From assembly GCA_021234155.1 (NCBI GenBank), contig JAJEKV010000056.1, positions 2,835,330-2,899,329 of the forward strand: 64,000 nucleotides of DNA. The letters are read 5' to 3'. Origin of the DNA: Isoetes taiwanensis (taxonomy: Eukaryota; Streptophyta; Lycopodiopsida; Isoetales; Isoetaceae). A program made the position numbers and the translations under genes. Under the pieces are notes generated by a model that searched no databases, had not been told where the DNA came from, and saw only the letters and a program-made list of their open reading frames with translations. Shown one piece after another: positions 1-13,309 of this stretch (its first letter is position 1; each line of letters starts with the position of its first letter).

Positions 1-820
1 CTCAGTGGTATAAAGGAGAGCAATTGGCCAGTTGGGCAGAATTTCAGGTACGTTTTGCCTTAGAGGAGGCAGACAAAATAATACGGGAATATGTGTGACA
101 TCAAGTTGCAGAAGCTTGAGGACTAAGGGTTTACTTCCAATATCTACCAAATGCGAACTAGTGATCACGGAGGAAAACCTTAAAAATATCTGGAGAAATG
201 CTTGGCTGAAATATCTACCCCACGGATTAACGCTTTTCCTTTGGCAAATGATCCACAGAGTTCCAAGGGTCAATCAACTAGTCTCAAAATGGGCGATAAC
301 GTCAGCCTAATATGCTCCATGTGCGAGGCTGATCAGGAATCCATAGAACATTGCCTGGTGGAATGTGAGATGTTGCAAGTAGTATAGGCATGGAGTCTGG
401 ATAGCTTTGAATACCCATTAGGTGACAAGAAACTGTTGTTGGGAATCTTTCCCTTAGAATGGTGCACCATGAAGAAGGTGGCCTTTCATATAGTTAGGGC
501 CTAAACAATATGGAAAAGGAGAAATGCCTTAGTCTTCGATGAGGATCAAGAGGATATATCATCAAATCAGCTTCTCCATATGGTACTTGAAAGGCTTAAA
601 AAATGTAGGCTAGTGTTTGAGAGTGAAGAATAAGTAAAGGTTGAAATATGGGGCATCTATCTAAATTTACACTAGCTCAAAAAAGACAATAGTGCAAGAT
701 GGAGCCATCTAGCTATCCTCATCTCATATTTGCAGATGGGTGCACCCCTGCCATGTGGCTTTGTATCGTTCTCTTAAAGTAACTAAAGTCTATTTTTTAT
801 CCCTTAAAAAAAAAAAAAAA
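1..820 (+). mobile_element. LINE-B non-LTR retrotransposon, 3' end (zf-RVT domain), decayed
   Basis: This is the C-terminal end of a LINE reverse-transcriptase polyprotein, cut by the window edge. From about 195 the translation contains the reverse-transcriptase zinc-binding (zf-RVT) core: a tryptophan-rich segment (LTLFLWQMIHRVPRVNQLV), then after a frameshift near 300 a CSMC...EHCLVEC knuckle, then IWKRRN. The frame carries in-frame stops at 385-387 (TAG) and about 505 (TAA) and ends near 632, so it is dead. A 3' untranslated stretch follows and the copy ends in a 15-A run at 806-820, as expected for LINE 3' ends. Two relatives of the same family lie on the minus strand at 45.4-46.1 kb and at 51.4/57.1-58.0 kb. 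Confidence 0.8.
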
Positions 821-1017
821 CTAAAAAAACTCTCTTTCGTCCACATACATACCTAACTCATCTTTCGTCCGCACACATATTAAAATTGGCCAAAAAGAAA
901 ATCTCTTAACTTAGGCATAAAATATGGAGACACACTGTGAAACCCCCTTAGCTTTAGTGCTAAAATAAAATTTAGAAACTTTGTTATATCCCATTAACTA
1001 GCTCTATTTATTTCAGA

Positions 1018-2028
1018 TTAACACTAGAGTTGTCTCAGGGACCTATTTGGGTTCATCAACCCGTATGGGTCCCTGAATCCCTTCTCTATATTAGGGACTA
1101 GTTCTTCATCAAACTTATGAGATTTTAAATATGAACACCTGAATTGTAAGATTAACTCGAAGTTGTACTACCATATTCAAGGGCAAAATAAAATTCTTCA
1201 CAAGTTTGGCATAATCGTACCTTGAAATACACTCAATTCAATGATTTCGATGATATGATACAATCTCATGATACTCAACATGGAATACGAATTTCAAGAT
1301 AACATTAATTTTCTATGAACGTAGCCTACAAGTGCTACTCATTTTTCAAATTTCATGTGATTTCATAAAAATTTGATGTATTAATGAGAAAATCATAATT
1401 TCAATTCTTGAGAGACCCAGTCAGGTCCTTAAGGAATTTCTGAAAAACAGACATCCAGGAACCATTTCATATCCATGATATTTGAAATAGAACAAGAATA
1501 TGAAGGTACTATTATTTTTCAATGGAAATAGATACTAAGTACTACACGTTTGCTAAATGGATTTCATTTTTTCAAAAAGTGTAGTACTATGAATTTTCAA
1601 AACTTTGACCCTTGGGGGACCTAACTGGGTCCATAAAGAACTTCTGAACTTCAAACTTTCAGGAATTATTTCTTGAAAATTCTACCATAGATTTTTCTAA
1701 TTCTTCTTAGGATAGATTTCTCATATCATGATTTACAAGATGAAAGAATTAGAATTCCTAGGAAAAATCATTTTTGCAAAATAATCTGAGAAATGTTAAA
1801 GACTTTGAGAATAAACTTGACCCCTTTGCATTCGGCTCCACATTATAGTTGGTAATAGAAGCTTTCTATATTTTTTCATAAATTTTTCCTTATATGTACA
1901 CTCATGAAGGACAACATATTGTGAGTATGTAGACAAATTCTTTATCTCGGAGCTATTAATAATAGAATTTCAAAGAAAGTGTACGAATGAACCCATTTGG
2001 GTTCATGAAGGGACAACTCTAGTGTTAA
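1018..2028. mobile_element. Non-autonomous TTAA-bounded DNA transposon (piggyBac-like MITE)
   Basis: A 1003-bp element (1022-2024) has perfect 13-bp terminal inverted repeats (CACTAGAGTTGTC and its complement) and is flanked on both sides by TTAA (1018-1021 and 2025-2028), the target-site signature of the piggyBac superfamily. The ends carry short subterminal hairpins: an AGGGACC/GGTCCCT pair at 1038-1073 and a TGAACCCA-TT-TGGGTTCA palindrome at 1988-2005. A related GACC...GGTCC motif followed by TTCTGAA recurs inside near 1412 and 1616. No open frame of note lies inside, so it would depend on a transposase elsewhere. A CACTA-type element is the alternative because the repeats start CACTA, but no 3-bp duplication is visible and TTAA fits better. 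Confidence 0.6.
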
Positions 2029-3904
2029 TTAATCATTCTTATCTTATCTTATCTAACACATTAGCAAGCAAACTTTAACAGATAGATATCAAACTATTGA
2101 CCAAAAATTTAACTCATATACCCCTGCATCTAAAAATTGCTTGCACGGTATAACACCCTGAACAACGTACCAGTAAGCATTGCAACATGTTTAGCAACTT
2201 CTAATAATCATGCCACTGCCAAAATCTATAAATGACAGAATGACAAGTCAACATAGCAGCAATATCTAGAATCTATTTTCTCGATTCTAAAATTTTGTAT
2301 CAACCTCATTTAGAACTTGATACAAAAATAAGTAATATTTATCCTCTGGTTTTCTATTCAATGAGCATATTTATGTATGTTTCACATAGTAAAGACATTC
2401 TAATGTGATTTTCATAGCATTCCAGCTTTTGTATGCTCCATTAAACTTTATTTGCCTTCTTTGAATGTATTATCCAGATTATACAGCTTAAAAGGCCATG
2501 TTTATCATGCTCTTATGCAACCATTACATCCGAACTTTAAATTATTAATCTAAGAATTCTACATCAGCATGTTCAGTTTGCATTCAACGTTCTTAATTGC
2601 ATTTTCATGATACATGGAACCAATTATCCAATGTCATATTCTCATCATGATTTAACATAATAACCATTTTGTTGTATCAAATTGTAGAATAAAGTCTGTG
2701 AAAACCTTGCCATTCACGTATTCAATCAAATTATTCTATCCTGCAAACTTGTATCGTCGAGCCATATGTCCATCATATTAGAACATGTCATAAATCAGCA
2801 TAATATTTCAGGGCATTCATATATAATGATTAACTGTGCATCAAAGATACAAAAGATCCCGTGCATCAAAGAAAAGGGACAACTTTTAAGTCCATTGCTA
2901 CCTACTTTGAGCTTCAATGACTTACTAACTTGATAGATTTGCTCCTAAAATTTTCATTGTGATATGTATCTACATCCTCCTAGCATTTGGTGGTACTGCT
3001 ACATTTCTGTAATAGCTCCATTCGTGATACACTTTCCATGTATAAGGAATCTAGCAAGAAATTCGTTGGTTTCACTTCAAATCCTGGACAAACGTATAGA
3101 AATTAGATCCCAAAGGTATCCCTGAAATAGCTCTTTATCCCTAGAAAGATCTCAAAGAGAGCTTTCCATTGGCATTGATTTCATCTGAAACAGAGCTATG
3201 GATCAAAAGTCAAGGTAAAAACAAGAATACTGACCTGAAAATTGCACATTTCCTATTAATTCGAAGGGGCAAGACTCGCCCAAAATGGACTAAACAACCG
3301 GAACAAAGGAAAAATAACTAAATTGTTAGAAAAGCAAGAATAGAAAATCTAGGGGTTGAAGTTAGAACTATGACCATAATCTAAGATATGCAAAAAAAGA
3401 TGAGAAATCTGCATTAAGAAGGAAGATTAGAAGACTAAGAACCAACTAAGCACCAAACTCGTTCCAAATGAGAGCGAGAATGCCTTATCAACAAGAATAA
3501 TTAAGAAGAGAAAAAACAAACAATAAAGTCTTCCCCCTCTGCCCTTTACGCAGGGAAATGTCCCCCTAGGGAACATTACATGGGGTTCGGAGTCGCCTCA
3601 TTCTAAGGGCTCGCCGGACCCCGTACCCCATGTAGGAAGCATTACCCTTGATTGATGTAATGAGACTTGACATGAGCTAAAATGCAAAGGTAAATAATAT
3701 CTCATGTGTCAATGTGTAGTCAAACTAGAGAAAATAAGAGCCATGCAATGTAAAATTTTAGAATAATATTTAGGACCGTGATATGGTTATGGTGTGCTGG
3801 ACTTGAACCGTGAAAGCTCAATAATAGGATATCCTCTTCCCCACAGACCATCGATGGTCATTATTAAAACAAATGCCATAAGCTCCAAAATGTATGTCAC
3901 GTGG
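2029..3904. other. AT-rich intergenic DNA, no gene seen
   Basis: Translations in all frames are short and broken. A GC-richer patch at about 3535-3640 contains a short pair of inverted stretches around the words GGGGAACATTACATGGGGT and CCCCATGT, but no gene or element boundary is recognisable. Confidence 0.5.
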
Positions 3905-3907
3905 CCA

Positions 3908-4066
3908 GGATTTGGTGTATGTGTTAAGAAGGATATCAACATTGGTTGCTCTGGAGCTAACACTTATCAACCATAATTTGGAGTATGTGTCAAGAGGGGT
4001 CTCAATGTTGGTTGTTATGGAGCTAACACTTATTAACATTGGTTGTAATGGAGCAAACACTTACGT
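3908..4066 (+). repeat. Short degenerate tandem repeat
   Basis: Two and a half copies of a unit of about 60-66 bp follow one another. Each contains GTATGTGT(C/T)AAGA, then TTGGTTG, then GGAGC(T/A)AACACTTA. The first copy starts near 3911, the second near 3977, and a shortened third starts near 4036. The copies differ at several positions, so the duplication is not recent. Confidence 0.6.
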
Positions 4067-5734
4067 AATCAGTACCTTGATACCCTGGACAATACAATAC
4101 AGATCCAATGTTGATACAGTTGAATGAAGAGCTTGGGCAAATAAAAACAATATTTGGCACTCAACTCCATGCTACATCTAGAATCATAAGCGAGATACCT
4201 TTTAGTCACCAACCTTGGTTTGCTACATGTAAAAGTGACGTAAGAATCATATCTCAAAAGTCATTGGAGTCTTGGTAACTATAAAACAATTGTTTACTTA
4301 CAAGTTCGCCAATGGGGTGTTTAATATAATTCATACTCTAAAAGTGATTGCTTAACAACAAACTTGAGGATGATTGATGCAATATATAACCATTTACATA
4401 TTGTTTAATAAAGAGTGAAAAGACTAGACAATTGCAGCCACATACCATGTTAGGTTGTAAAGATGCACAACTTTTGAAAAGGATGCAAGGAAGATAGTAA
4501 GTAGATAAGAAACAAGTAAAATGGCAACCATGAAGGAAGGCAAAAACAGACATCTTAAATGATGAGAAGAGGACAAGCATAGAGGGTGCCACAGGGATAT
4601 GCAGAGGAAGGAGGAGATCCTAGCTGTAGGTTGACTCTGGCATTTTGGAAGCGTTCGGAGTCCTGGCTGTACATGGTAGCGCGCGGGATTTTGGATTCGA
4701 AACCGAGAAGAAGAAGAAGCAATTTTTACGGAAGAGAAAGGAATAAGAGAGGTGAGTGTGGGGCACATGAGGAACCTTGCAGCATGTGCTCTTATTATTT
4801 TCCTTTGCTACAATGCCTACATTGCTGGCATTCCATTAAACCCTTTCCCACCTTTGCTTAACTAAGAGTCTAGAATATTCCCTCCTTCCAGCTTCCTTCC
4901 CACCGCATATTCCGCTTTTTAACGGCCTTCAACCTGTCGCATATTCCATACGTCGAAATCCAACCCCCCAGAGCATATTCCGTCTAATCAAGAAGCAATT
5001 TCTTTGTGTTTAGTATTTTGTCCCTTTGCTGTTTGCAGGAAAATGGTGGTGGGGCTTTGTGTAATCGAGTTCGCCGGAAGCAGCAGATGCATGGATCCGG
5101 CTGTGGTGGTATTTATTAGCCTCAGCGCGGTTTAAATGAAGCCAACAATGCAGAATTTGGCTTGACTATCGCTTGGAATCTGCCCATGTGCTATTTGCTT
5201 ATCTCAGCTTCCTCGGATTTATTTGCTTTTATCTCAGTTTCTTCGAATTGAAGCCTCCGTCATCATCTTCTCTGATTGATGCTGTTTTCAGATTGCTGCT
5301 CGCTGCAGAATTAAAGTTTCGTTAGAAGCAGGGTCACCCCATTTTTCTTCGAACGGACACTATCTTAATGTGTCGGATTTTGTGCTCTATGTTCGTGCAT
5401 TATGCTGCAATGGCATCCATTTTATTGATAACAAGAATGACAACGTGAATCTGCAAGCAAGAAGGCTGTAGACAAGTTCTTGACGCTTGCATTATAGAAG
5501 TCGTTGGAACACATTTCCGCCGGGAAGAAGACATACTACATCGAAGGTTTTGCTTGAGCTGCAATTGCAGCATTCTTTTCTCCTATAAGCTTGCATTTCA
5601 AGGATTTGCAAGGAATGCGTGAGCTACATTGTCGGGTAGATGCAGAAAAGCAATTGCCGGCAGCGGGTGCTTTTGGGTTTTCTTGCAGACAGCTGCCGAC
5701 CCTCTTTCCAGTCTTCGCTTAAATTTGTAGTGGA
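4067..5734. promoter_or_regulatory. Upstream region and probable 5' UTR of the kinesin gene
   Basis: No convincing protein-coding gene lies here. The stretch from about 4860 to 5734 is less AT-rich and contains no retained frame, which suits the promoter and 5' leader of the kinesin that starts at 5735. A 39-codon frame on the minus strand (4674 down to 4555, starting MYSQDSERF) sits back to back with it and could be the first exon of a divergent gene, but nothing supports that beyond its position. The transcription start cannot be read from the sequence. Confidence 0.3.
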
Positions 5735-8700
5735 ATGGATGAGAATAATGGATCTGATCTTGCTAATGGAGCAACGGAGACGGTTACCGTACCCGAGAAG
5801 GAAGTGTCCCAAGCTGTGCAAGTTGCCGTTCATATTAGACCCTTGATAATACAAGAGCGCATTCAGGGATGCAAAGAGTGCGTATCTGTAACAGTTGGAG
5901 AACCACAGGTATGTAGAACACATGCCCCTGCTTATTTCGAAAGAAATCTCAAAGTTAAGTGGTTGGTATGCGATCTTATTGTAGCAACTGCGTATATAAG
6001 GCTGCGTTACAATACTCTGTTTATCTTGCAGATTCAGCTTGGTGCACATTGTTTCACGTTTGATCACGTCTATGGTAGCACCGGGTCTCTACCTGCAAAT
6101 ATTTTTGAAGAGTGTGCCGTCCCTCTAGTTGATGGTTTATTCCAAGGATACAATGCGACAGTTCTTGCATATGGACAGGCATGTTCATGTTTTTTGAACA
6201 TTATCTCCACGAGTCCATGCACGTAGTTGGGTACTGACTGAGGACTTTTGCTTTATTGTAGACAGGATCCGGGAAGACCTATACAATGGGAACAGGGGGT
6301 GGTGATGGTGGGATCATTCCACAAGTCATGCAAAGAATCTTCAATAAAGTTGACTCCCTGAAGTATAAAACAGATTTTCAAATTCGTGTCTCTTTTATCG
6401 AGGTAGGTTTTAGATTGTGAAAGTATGGTCTGTTGTCGAATTCATAGCATCTAATATTTTATGGGAAACCATATGCAGATACTCAAAGAAGAAATTCAGG
6501 ATCTTCTAGATCCAAATCCGGTAGCAGCTGTTAAACCTGAGCCATTCAGTGCTGGAGTGTTCAGTGTAAGGACAGTTTCTCCAGGGAAACCGCCAATCTT
6601 GATAAGGGAAACCACAAATGGAGGAATTACTTTGACTGGCATAACAGAAACTGACGTCAATACCTTAGAAGAGATGCTATCATGCTTAGAGCAAGGATCA
6701 CTTTCGCGCGCAACAGGAAGTACAAACATGAACACACATTCAAGGTGAAATTCTAGCACACACCTAGTGGATAGCACAGTTTTTTAAAGAGAGTTTTAAA
6801 GTCTTTAAATGTGAAAGCTAAGAGGATATGCTTCAGCAATTTTTCTCTCAATATTTTATCATAAGGGACTAGGTGCACAACACTGAGAGAAGCAAGCAGG
6901 AAAGAACCCCATCCTTTCTGTAATCACATCACTAAGGGTTTGGAAACTTTGAAACATTCAACATATTGCAACCTGTGTTTCCAAAGTACAGTTTACAAAT
7001 GAGAGATAGCCTAGGCAAACACCATTGTTACTCTAGCTATTATCAAATAGAAGCATCTGCTTTCATGCGAACACAAACACAAATTATAGCAGTGGCGGAG
7101 TGACGATTGGCTAAATTGGTAAATTGTTGCAGCCGTTCCCATGCAATATTCACAATAACTTTGGAGCAGAGGCGGAAGTGGGACTTAGTTGATGCATCTT
7201 CAGAAGACCTTGGAGAAGATTTTTTATGCGCAAAGCTTCATCTTGTAGATCTTGCAGGATCAGAGAGGGTGAAACGAACTGGGGCAGATGGGATGCGTTT
7301 CAAAGAAGGTACTGATTTTTAAGTATGTTAAGGGTAATGCCATAACGTCTAATCTGTTTTTGGAATTGCAGGAGTCCATATTAACAGGGGTTTGCTTGCA
7401 CTTGGTAATGTCATAAGTGCATTAGGGGATGATAAGAAGCGTCGAGACGGAGGGCATGTACCATATAGAGATAGCAAGCTCACACGTCTCTTGCAGGTAA
7501 TACATATTTTTCTGTACAATACATGCACATAGCACAATGTTTTCGCAATTTCTAAACTCGCAGTAAAGTTAAAAGGGTTTGTTTGTGTATTACCAGGATT
7601 CTCTTGGTGGTAACAGCAGAACAGTCATGATTGGTATGGTTCTCTGCCAATAGTATTTGAGGAATTATTTTTATTCCTTCTGCATGGACCAAGTGTGGCA
7701 TGATGGAAGCTATTAACGAGCAGTAGTCAGTATGCATAGCTGAAAAATAGCATTCTCCTGTATATACGCGTTATAAAAGAACATGAACTGGAAGGATTGC
7801 ACTATGGGTTCTAAAATGTCATTATCAGTAGATAAGATTATTTACATATATAGGTTTGATCTTACCTGAATACCAGTAACAATTGACTTCAACTAGGACA
7901 TAGGGAACTATGTATTTTTAGAGTAGGGGACATACTGCGTTTATCGAATGGAACTATGTATCTGTTTGGCTCACCAAAAGTAGAAGTTATGCATTTCTAT
8001 TTAAAGTACTATTAATGTTCTATGCATATTTAGTTTGTTGGTTTCAATTATTGAATATTACTCACGTAAACTTGTTTGCAGCCTGCATCAGTCCAGCGGA
8101 TATAAATGCAGAAGAGACATTGAATACACTAAAGTATGCAAACCGAGCTCGCAATATTCAAAACAAACCAATGGTAATAGGAAAGAACACAGGAAAAAAG
8201 ATGTTTGTGGATTCATTTCTTTGATTATACATGTACCCTTTTATCAGGTGAATCGGGATCCTGCGGGGGCAGAAATTCAGAAGTTAAGACAACAGTTGGA
8301 GCTCCTGCAGAGTGAACTGCTGTGTGCAAGAGCTTCAAATCCTTCAACTGATGAAGTTCAGGTTTGCTACAACCTTATTCACTTTTCTGATACGTATGCA
8401 TCTTTTCTGGCCAGTTTAGCATCCCATTTCCGACACTGGTTTTCTGCTTCATTTGTCTGCTGATGCATAATGATCAGCGTTAGAGAACTTCCATGCTTCC
8501 TTTTTCCAAAAGAATTTGCTGGAAGATTTTAGTGTTTATCTAAAAGCAGCTGTTTGTCATGCTAGCAATAAATTAGATCAACAACCACCATCATCGTAGA
8601 ATCGTGGAAAGCAGAATCAGGCTTGAAATGCTGTATGTTGGGTGCTATTGCAAAACAATAATGTAATAGTCAGGAACACAAGGAAAACAGATGGCATGAG

Positions 8701-11700
8701 CTAAAATAAACCCTGCACAAAGTAGCTGTAGTTAGTACTAGACAAAATGTAGAATTAAACTGTCTCTGGCCTCAATGCAGATCCTTAAACAGAAAATAGT
8801 CTGGTTAGAAGCCAGCAATGAACAGTTGCGCCAAGAATTGCTGCAATGCCATGAGGAGCTTGACGCATTCTCTCATAAGGCTTTAGATATTGAGGTATAT
8901 GAATTTTTAAGACATCAGGCAGTTGATGTGTTGCTATACAATCTTACATATATGCAATGACACAAATTTTCTGTTCAGGCGGACCGGGATAGCCTTAGGG
9001 CACAACTTGAGGGTCTTGGGAAGCCAGCTACACCTGATAAAAATGCAGAAACGAAGGTAAATTTATCATAACCTTCTATAAAGCAGCAGTTTGCACTACA
9101 AATAGCTGATTATTGGGGTGCTGCGTTCTGTTTTTAGGGCGTCGAGAAGTTGAAGGATTATTTGGCAAGGATCAAGGGGCCAGAGCAGGAATTACAAACA
9201 TCTGGATCGGACATGACTAATCATTCTTCACCAACATCCTATGCAGGAAATGGAAATATCTCCGAAGCGCAACCTGGTACTTGGCCTGTCCTTTATGCTA
9301 TCTGTTCTTCCCTGTAATATTCTTGCCTCACATGTGAAATTCCTGGACTACAGGTTGCCTGGATAGAGAACCAGATAGTGAGGAAAAGGTATTTGAGCAC
9401 AATTGCTTGCAGGACAGCTTGGACAAAGAGTTGCGTGAGCTAAACAAGCAACTTGCTCAAAAGGAGGTGGATTCTGATTATCATAACTGAAGCAGTTATG
9501 GAAGTTCTAAGCATATCCTGACTTATATAGCTCTTCTTTTTAGGCTGAAATGAAGACATTTGTGAAATCTGATTCAGTCGTCTTGAAACAACATTTTGAA
9601 AGGAAGTTAGTCGAGCTTGAAGAGGAGAAGCAAGAACTGCAGAAAGAAAGAGACAAGCTGTTCACAGAACTGGAGACAATAACTAGCGCTTCTGATGAGC
9701 AGACACAGAAAATGCAGGATTCATATGTCGAAAAGCTCAAGGACCTTGAGTACCAGGTACCATCAATACGTTAGTCACTATATATTTTTATTAATTACTT
9801 AAAACCAGATATGGTTATACAAAATCTTTGTACATCAGGCCCTGATACATGATCATACGCAAGCTTATTTGTATCAGGTGCAGAATGAATATTAGTAGCC
9901 TAACGTAACTTGCCATCATTCAAATGTGATTTGTATTCCCAGTGATAAATAATATCCCAGCATCCAATGAAAGGTGGGGAATGGTTTTTCATGTAATATG
10001 TGCCATGTTTTAAGCCTTCTGGTGCCACATCTTGGTATTATCAGAGCATGGCTCTATCTTAAACAGAGACTTAATTGCTCAATGTGCGAGTTGTCCTTTC
10101 CAATTTCCAGATAGACCACAATAGGAGTGACTCTTTCTAGTTCTGTTTGATTGATCCATCCATAACTGATGCAGATTTCTGATCTAAAGAAGAAACAAGA
10201 TAATCAGGCACAGCTTCTAAAACAGAAGCAAAGAAGTGACGAGGCAGCGAAGCGTCTACAAGAAGAAATATGTCGCATAAAACAGCAAAAGGTATGCAGA
10301 TAGTATGCTGGATAAGTTGCTCATTTTCTATCCTAGAATTCTATAGAAAACTAAGGCTGTGACAGTCTGATGAGATTTTGCATCGATGAACCAAATATAA
10401 AAATTTATGGGAAGTATAGTCCATTAGGAGCTTTGAATTGGGTACTTAAATAGCTATGCATTTCAGCGATCACATGAAACAAATGTCAATAAACTCTATG
10501 AAAATGATAATATACTCACTTAAAGGTTATATAACATCGCATAGCATATAACTTTAGAAGACCACCCTAGCCTTTGTCTGCTGTAGTCTCTGAAGGACTA
10601 TGTCCCTTATGGAAATCATATGCCAATTTGTGGCAAACTCATCGGTTGATGTTCATTAAATATAGCTTCTCTTTTTCTCTCTGCCTATAGGTTCAATTAC
10701 AAATTAAGATAAAGCAGGAGTCTGAGCAGTTTCGTACTTGGAAGGCTGCACAAGAAAAACAACTTCTTCAGGCATGAGTTTGAGCTCCTGAGCCTTTAGT
10801 TCAATGTCACAAAATTACAGTTATTCCTGACAAAACGGTTCGTATGTAGCTACGTAAGGAGGGACGACGAAATGAATACGAGATGCATAAATTACGTGCT
10901 TTACACCAACATCAAAAAATGGTATGCAGTTTTGAAAGCTAAATTGGAAGAGGGATTTTAAAGCTGGGTAGTATGCTATACTGGTTGTTGTCTTGTAGGT
11001 TCTTCAGCGGAAGACGGAGGAAGCTGCAATTGCCACTCGCAGATTAAAAGAACTACTGGAAACAAAAAAAGGGTCTTCTCGTGACCTTACCACAACAGGT
11101 GAGCTGATAGCCATGGTAAAAACCGCTATTATGACGAGGCATAGTAATTTGTGAAATTATAACAATATTGTCTTTACTTGGGAAATTTTAAAAAATATTT
11201 TTATCCCTTGAAACAGGAGGGAGTGTTGCAACCTCAAACTTTACGCAGGTAGTGCGTCTGTGTATAGGAGTCTTCTATGTGTATACTTGACAGAGAAGGA
11301 ATTGCTAATTCATACAACATTCTTTCTGTAATTTAGAACGATGAGAAGAATTTGCAACTATGGCTTGACCATGAATTAGAGGTGGCTGTTCATATGTATG
11401 GTCTTCATGCGGCATATGAGCGGCAAGATGATGCGTATGACCGACAACATGACATGTATGCTCTTGGAGTTTTGTTTATAGTAGGCTTGTATTGTCTGTT
11501 CATTCATATGTCTATTAATCATGCAGACAAGATGATGGTGTCAGAAACCGAGAGCATGAAATTTGTAGCAAGGAACTTCGATCTTACCATTATATTGAAC
11601 AAAATGGAAATCCACGTAAATTTGATTGGTAAAGCTTCTTCTTATAATTGACTTCTAAGTTTAAATCATTCTTCCAATCAAATGTGGTTTTTAATCCTAT

Positions 11701-13309
11701 GTCACTGCAGCCAAAGCCCTTTACCCTCTACACCTGCAAAGCATTACCGAATGGGTTTTCTTGAAGCAATGCTAAATACATCTTCAGAAACTTTTGCAAG
11801 TATGGCATCCCAAATAGCCGAAACAGAGGAAGATCAAGTGGCAATTGGTCATGATAGATGGCAAAATATTCGAACAATAGGCGATTCAAAGCTGTTGCTA
11901 AATTTAACATTTAATATTGCAGCATTTTCAAGGTAAGACTTTATATCTGTACTTGGTTGTGTATATTTCGTGTTTTTTCCGTACTGCCATATTCAGTATT
12001 CAGGAGTTTTAAAGTTGAAAGATTGGGTCCTTGTGCCTTTGGTGCTTTTTCATCGGGATTGGGGTAATTGGCTGTACTTTTATACTCCTGTTTTAGGAAA
12101 AAAGGAGATTTTCGGACTGAGCTAGGGTACCACGTGGTATAATAACAAAAAGATGCGGACTTCATCGAACCTTACTTTTGAAATACAACTTGAGATTATT
12201 GGGGTTTCTTTTTATTTCAGTTTATCATGCAATTAGGAGGTCCAAGAAGGATCTTTTTTTAGGAAGCAGTTTTCCCTTCTTTCTTCATTTTGCAATATTG
12301 ATTTTCTGGCATAGTCATATTCTCTCTGCACGTAGTAGCAGCAGAGGTCAAGGGCATTACTTCATTTGTGCCTTGCACATTACCTGACATATCTAGCTCA
12401 TGTATAACATATGATTTGCTTTAGCTAGATGAGTTTATAGCCCGCTGTAGGATTGCCCCTTTTTCATGGCCATGTATTTCTAAGCAGAAATGTGTTCTTT
12501 GGCTCCTTGAGCTTCATGACATTTACCTAATCTAAAACGTAGGTTATGATCTTATCAGGTACCAGCTACGGGAAAGAGAACTGGAAAATATGGAGCTGAA
12601 AGAGAAACTCATGGAGCTAAGTGAAGCTTTCAGACACAGTGAATCGCGCAGGAGTGAATTGGAGAGACAACACCACCTAAAAGATCAAGCAGTTGCCATG
12701 GCACTTGCGGCAGCTACAAAAGTAAAGACCATTATTCTATCTTTCAACTTGTATCTTCTCATGAGATCTTTTGTTTTGCTGATTATCTGCTAATTGCCAC
12801 AGGCACGGGCAGATATTGCTGTAAAATGTGGTGTTGAAGAATTATCAATAGGTTTTTCACAGCTTGCAGCAGTTGGATCTACGCCACCACACTTCCATTA
12901 TACTGAGAACTGCTCTGACTATTTTTCTAAATCAAGTGGATTCCCCTATAGTCACAAAAAGGTAGAGGACCTTAGACTCATGCACTGTGACTCATGGCCA
13001 TGTTTTTCTGATTAGTCTGTTAATGAGAACTTCAGTCTAGAATAATAATTTCAATGTACTGAACGTTGTAATAAGCTGGCCTGGCATATGCAGGTTCCCT
13101 TGCTGGATTCTGAAAATGTGGGTGAGAATGGAGGGGGTTCTCAAACAGGGAAGCTGTGGAAATGGAAACGCGGGCAACAACGATGGGCTTTGCAATTCAA
13201 ATGGAAGTGGCAGAAGCCTTGGCGTATTTCTGAATGGGTAAGGCATGGTGATGAGTCATTTGCAAGGGTGAGGCCTTCAAAGGTGCTCAGTCTGCTGGAG
13301 ATGACTTGA
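5735..13309 (+). CDS. KIN-4: Kinesin-4 motor protein (KIN-4 / FRA1-like), 25 exons
   Basis: Plus-end-directed microtubule motor; the plant KIN-4A/FRA1 subfamily acts in cortical vesicle delivery and cell-wall deposition. Twenty-five exons can be modelled (5735-5908, 6032-6178, 6262-6402, 6479-6744, 7133-7308, 7372-7496, 7597-7633, 8082-8173, 8248-8361, 8781-8894, 8979-9056, 9138-9276, 9354-9466, 9544-9756, 10175-10291, 10691-10771, 10850-10921, 10999-11098, 11217-11248, 11337-11455, 11527-11628, 11711-11932, 12559-12721, 12803-12961, 13094-13309). They sum to 3312 nt, an in-phase 1103-residue protein, close to the length usual for the family. The motor has the P-loop GQTGSGKT (about 106-113), SSRSH (about 242-246), switch II DLAGSER (282-288), and [15 protein letters not shown] long coiled-coil stalk follows. 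The tail has the plant KIN-4 signature GKLWKWK...[10 protein letters not shown]. Introns 2 and 16 start with GC rather than GT. The chosen ATG is the first in frame upstream of the conserved motor start. Confidence 0.92.

Noticed and set aside
1018-2028. CACTA (EnSpm) transposon
   Set aside because: The inverted ends begin CACTA, but no 3-bp duplication is present and TTAA flanks both ends exactly.
5624-6067. 147-codon frame on the minus strand
   Set aside because: It is antisense to kinesin exon 1 and its first intron, has no domain, and the sense strand carries the conserved motor sequence.
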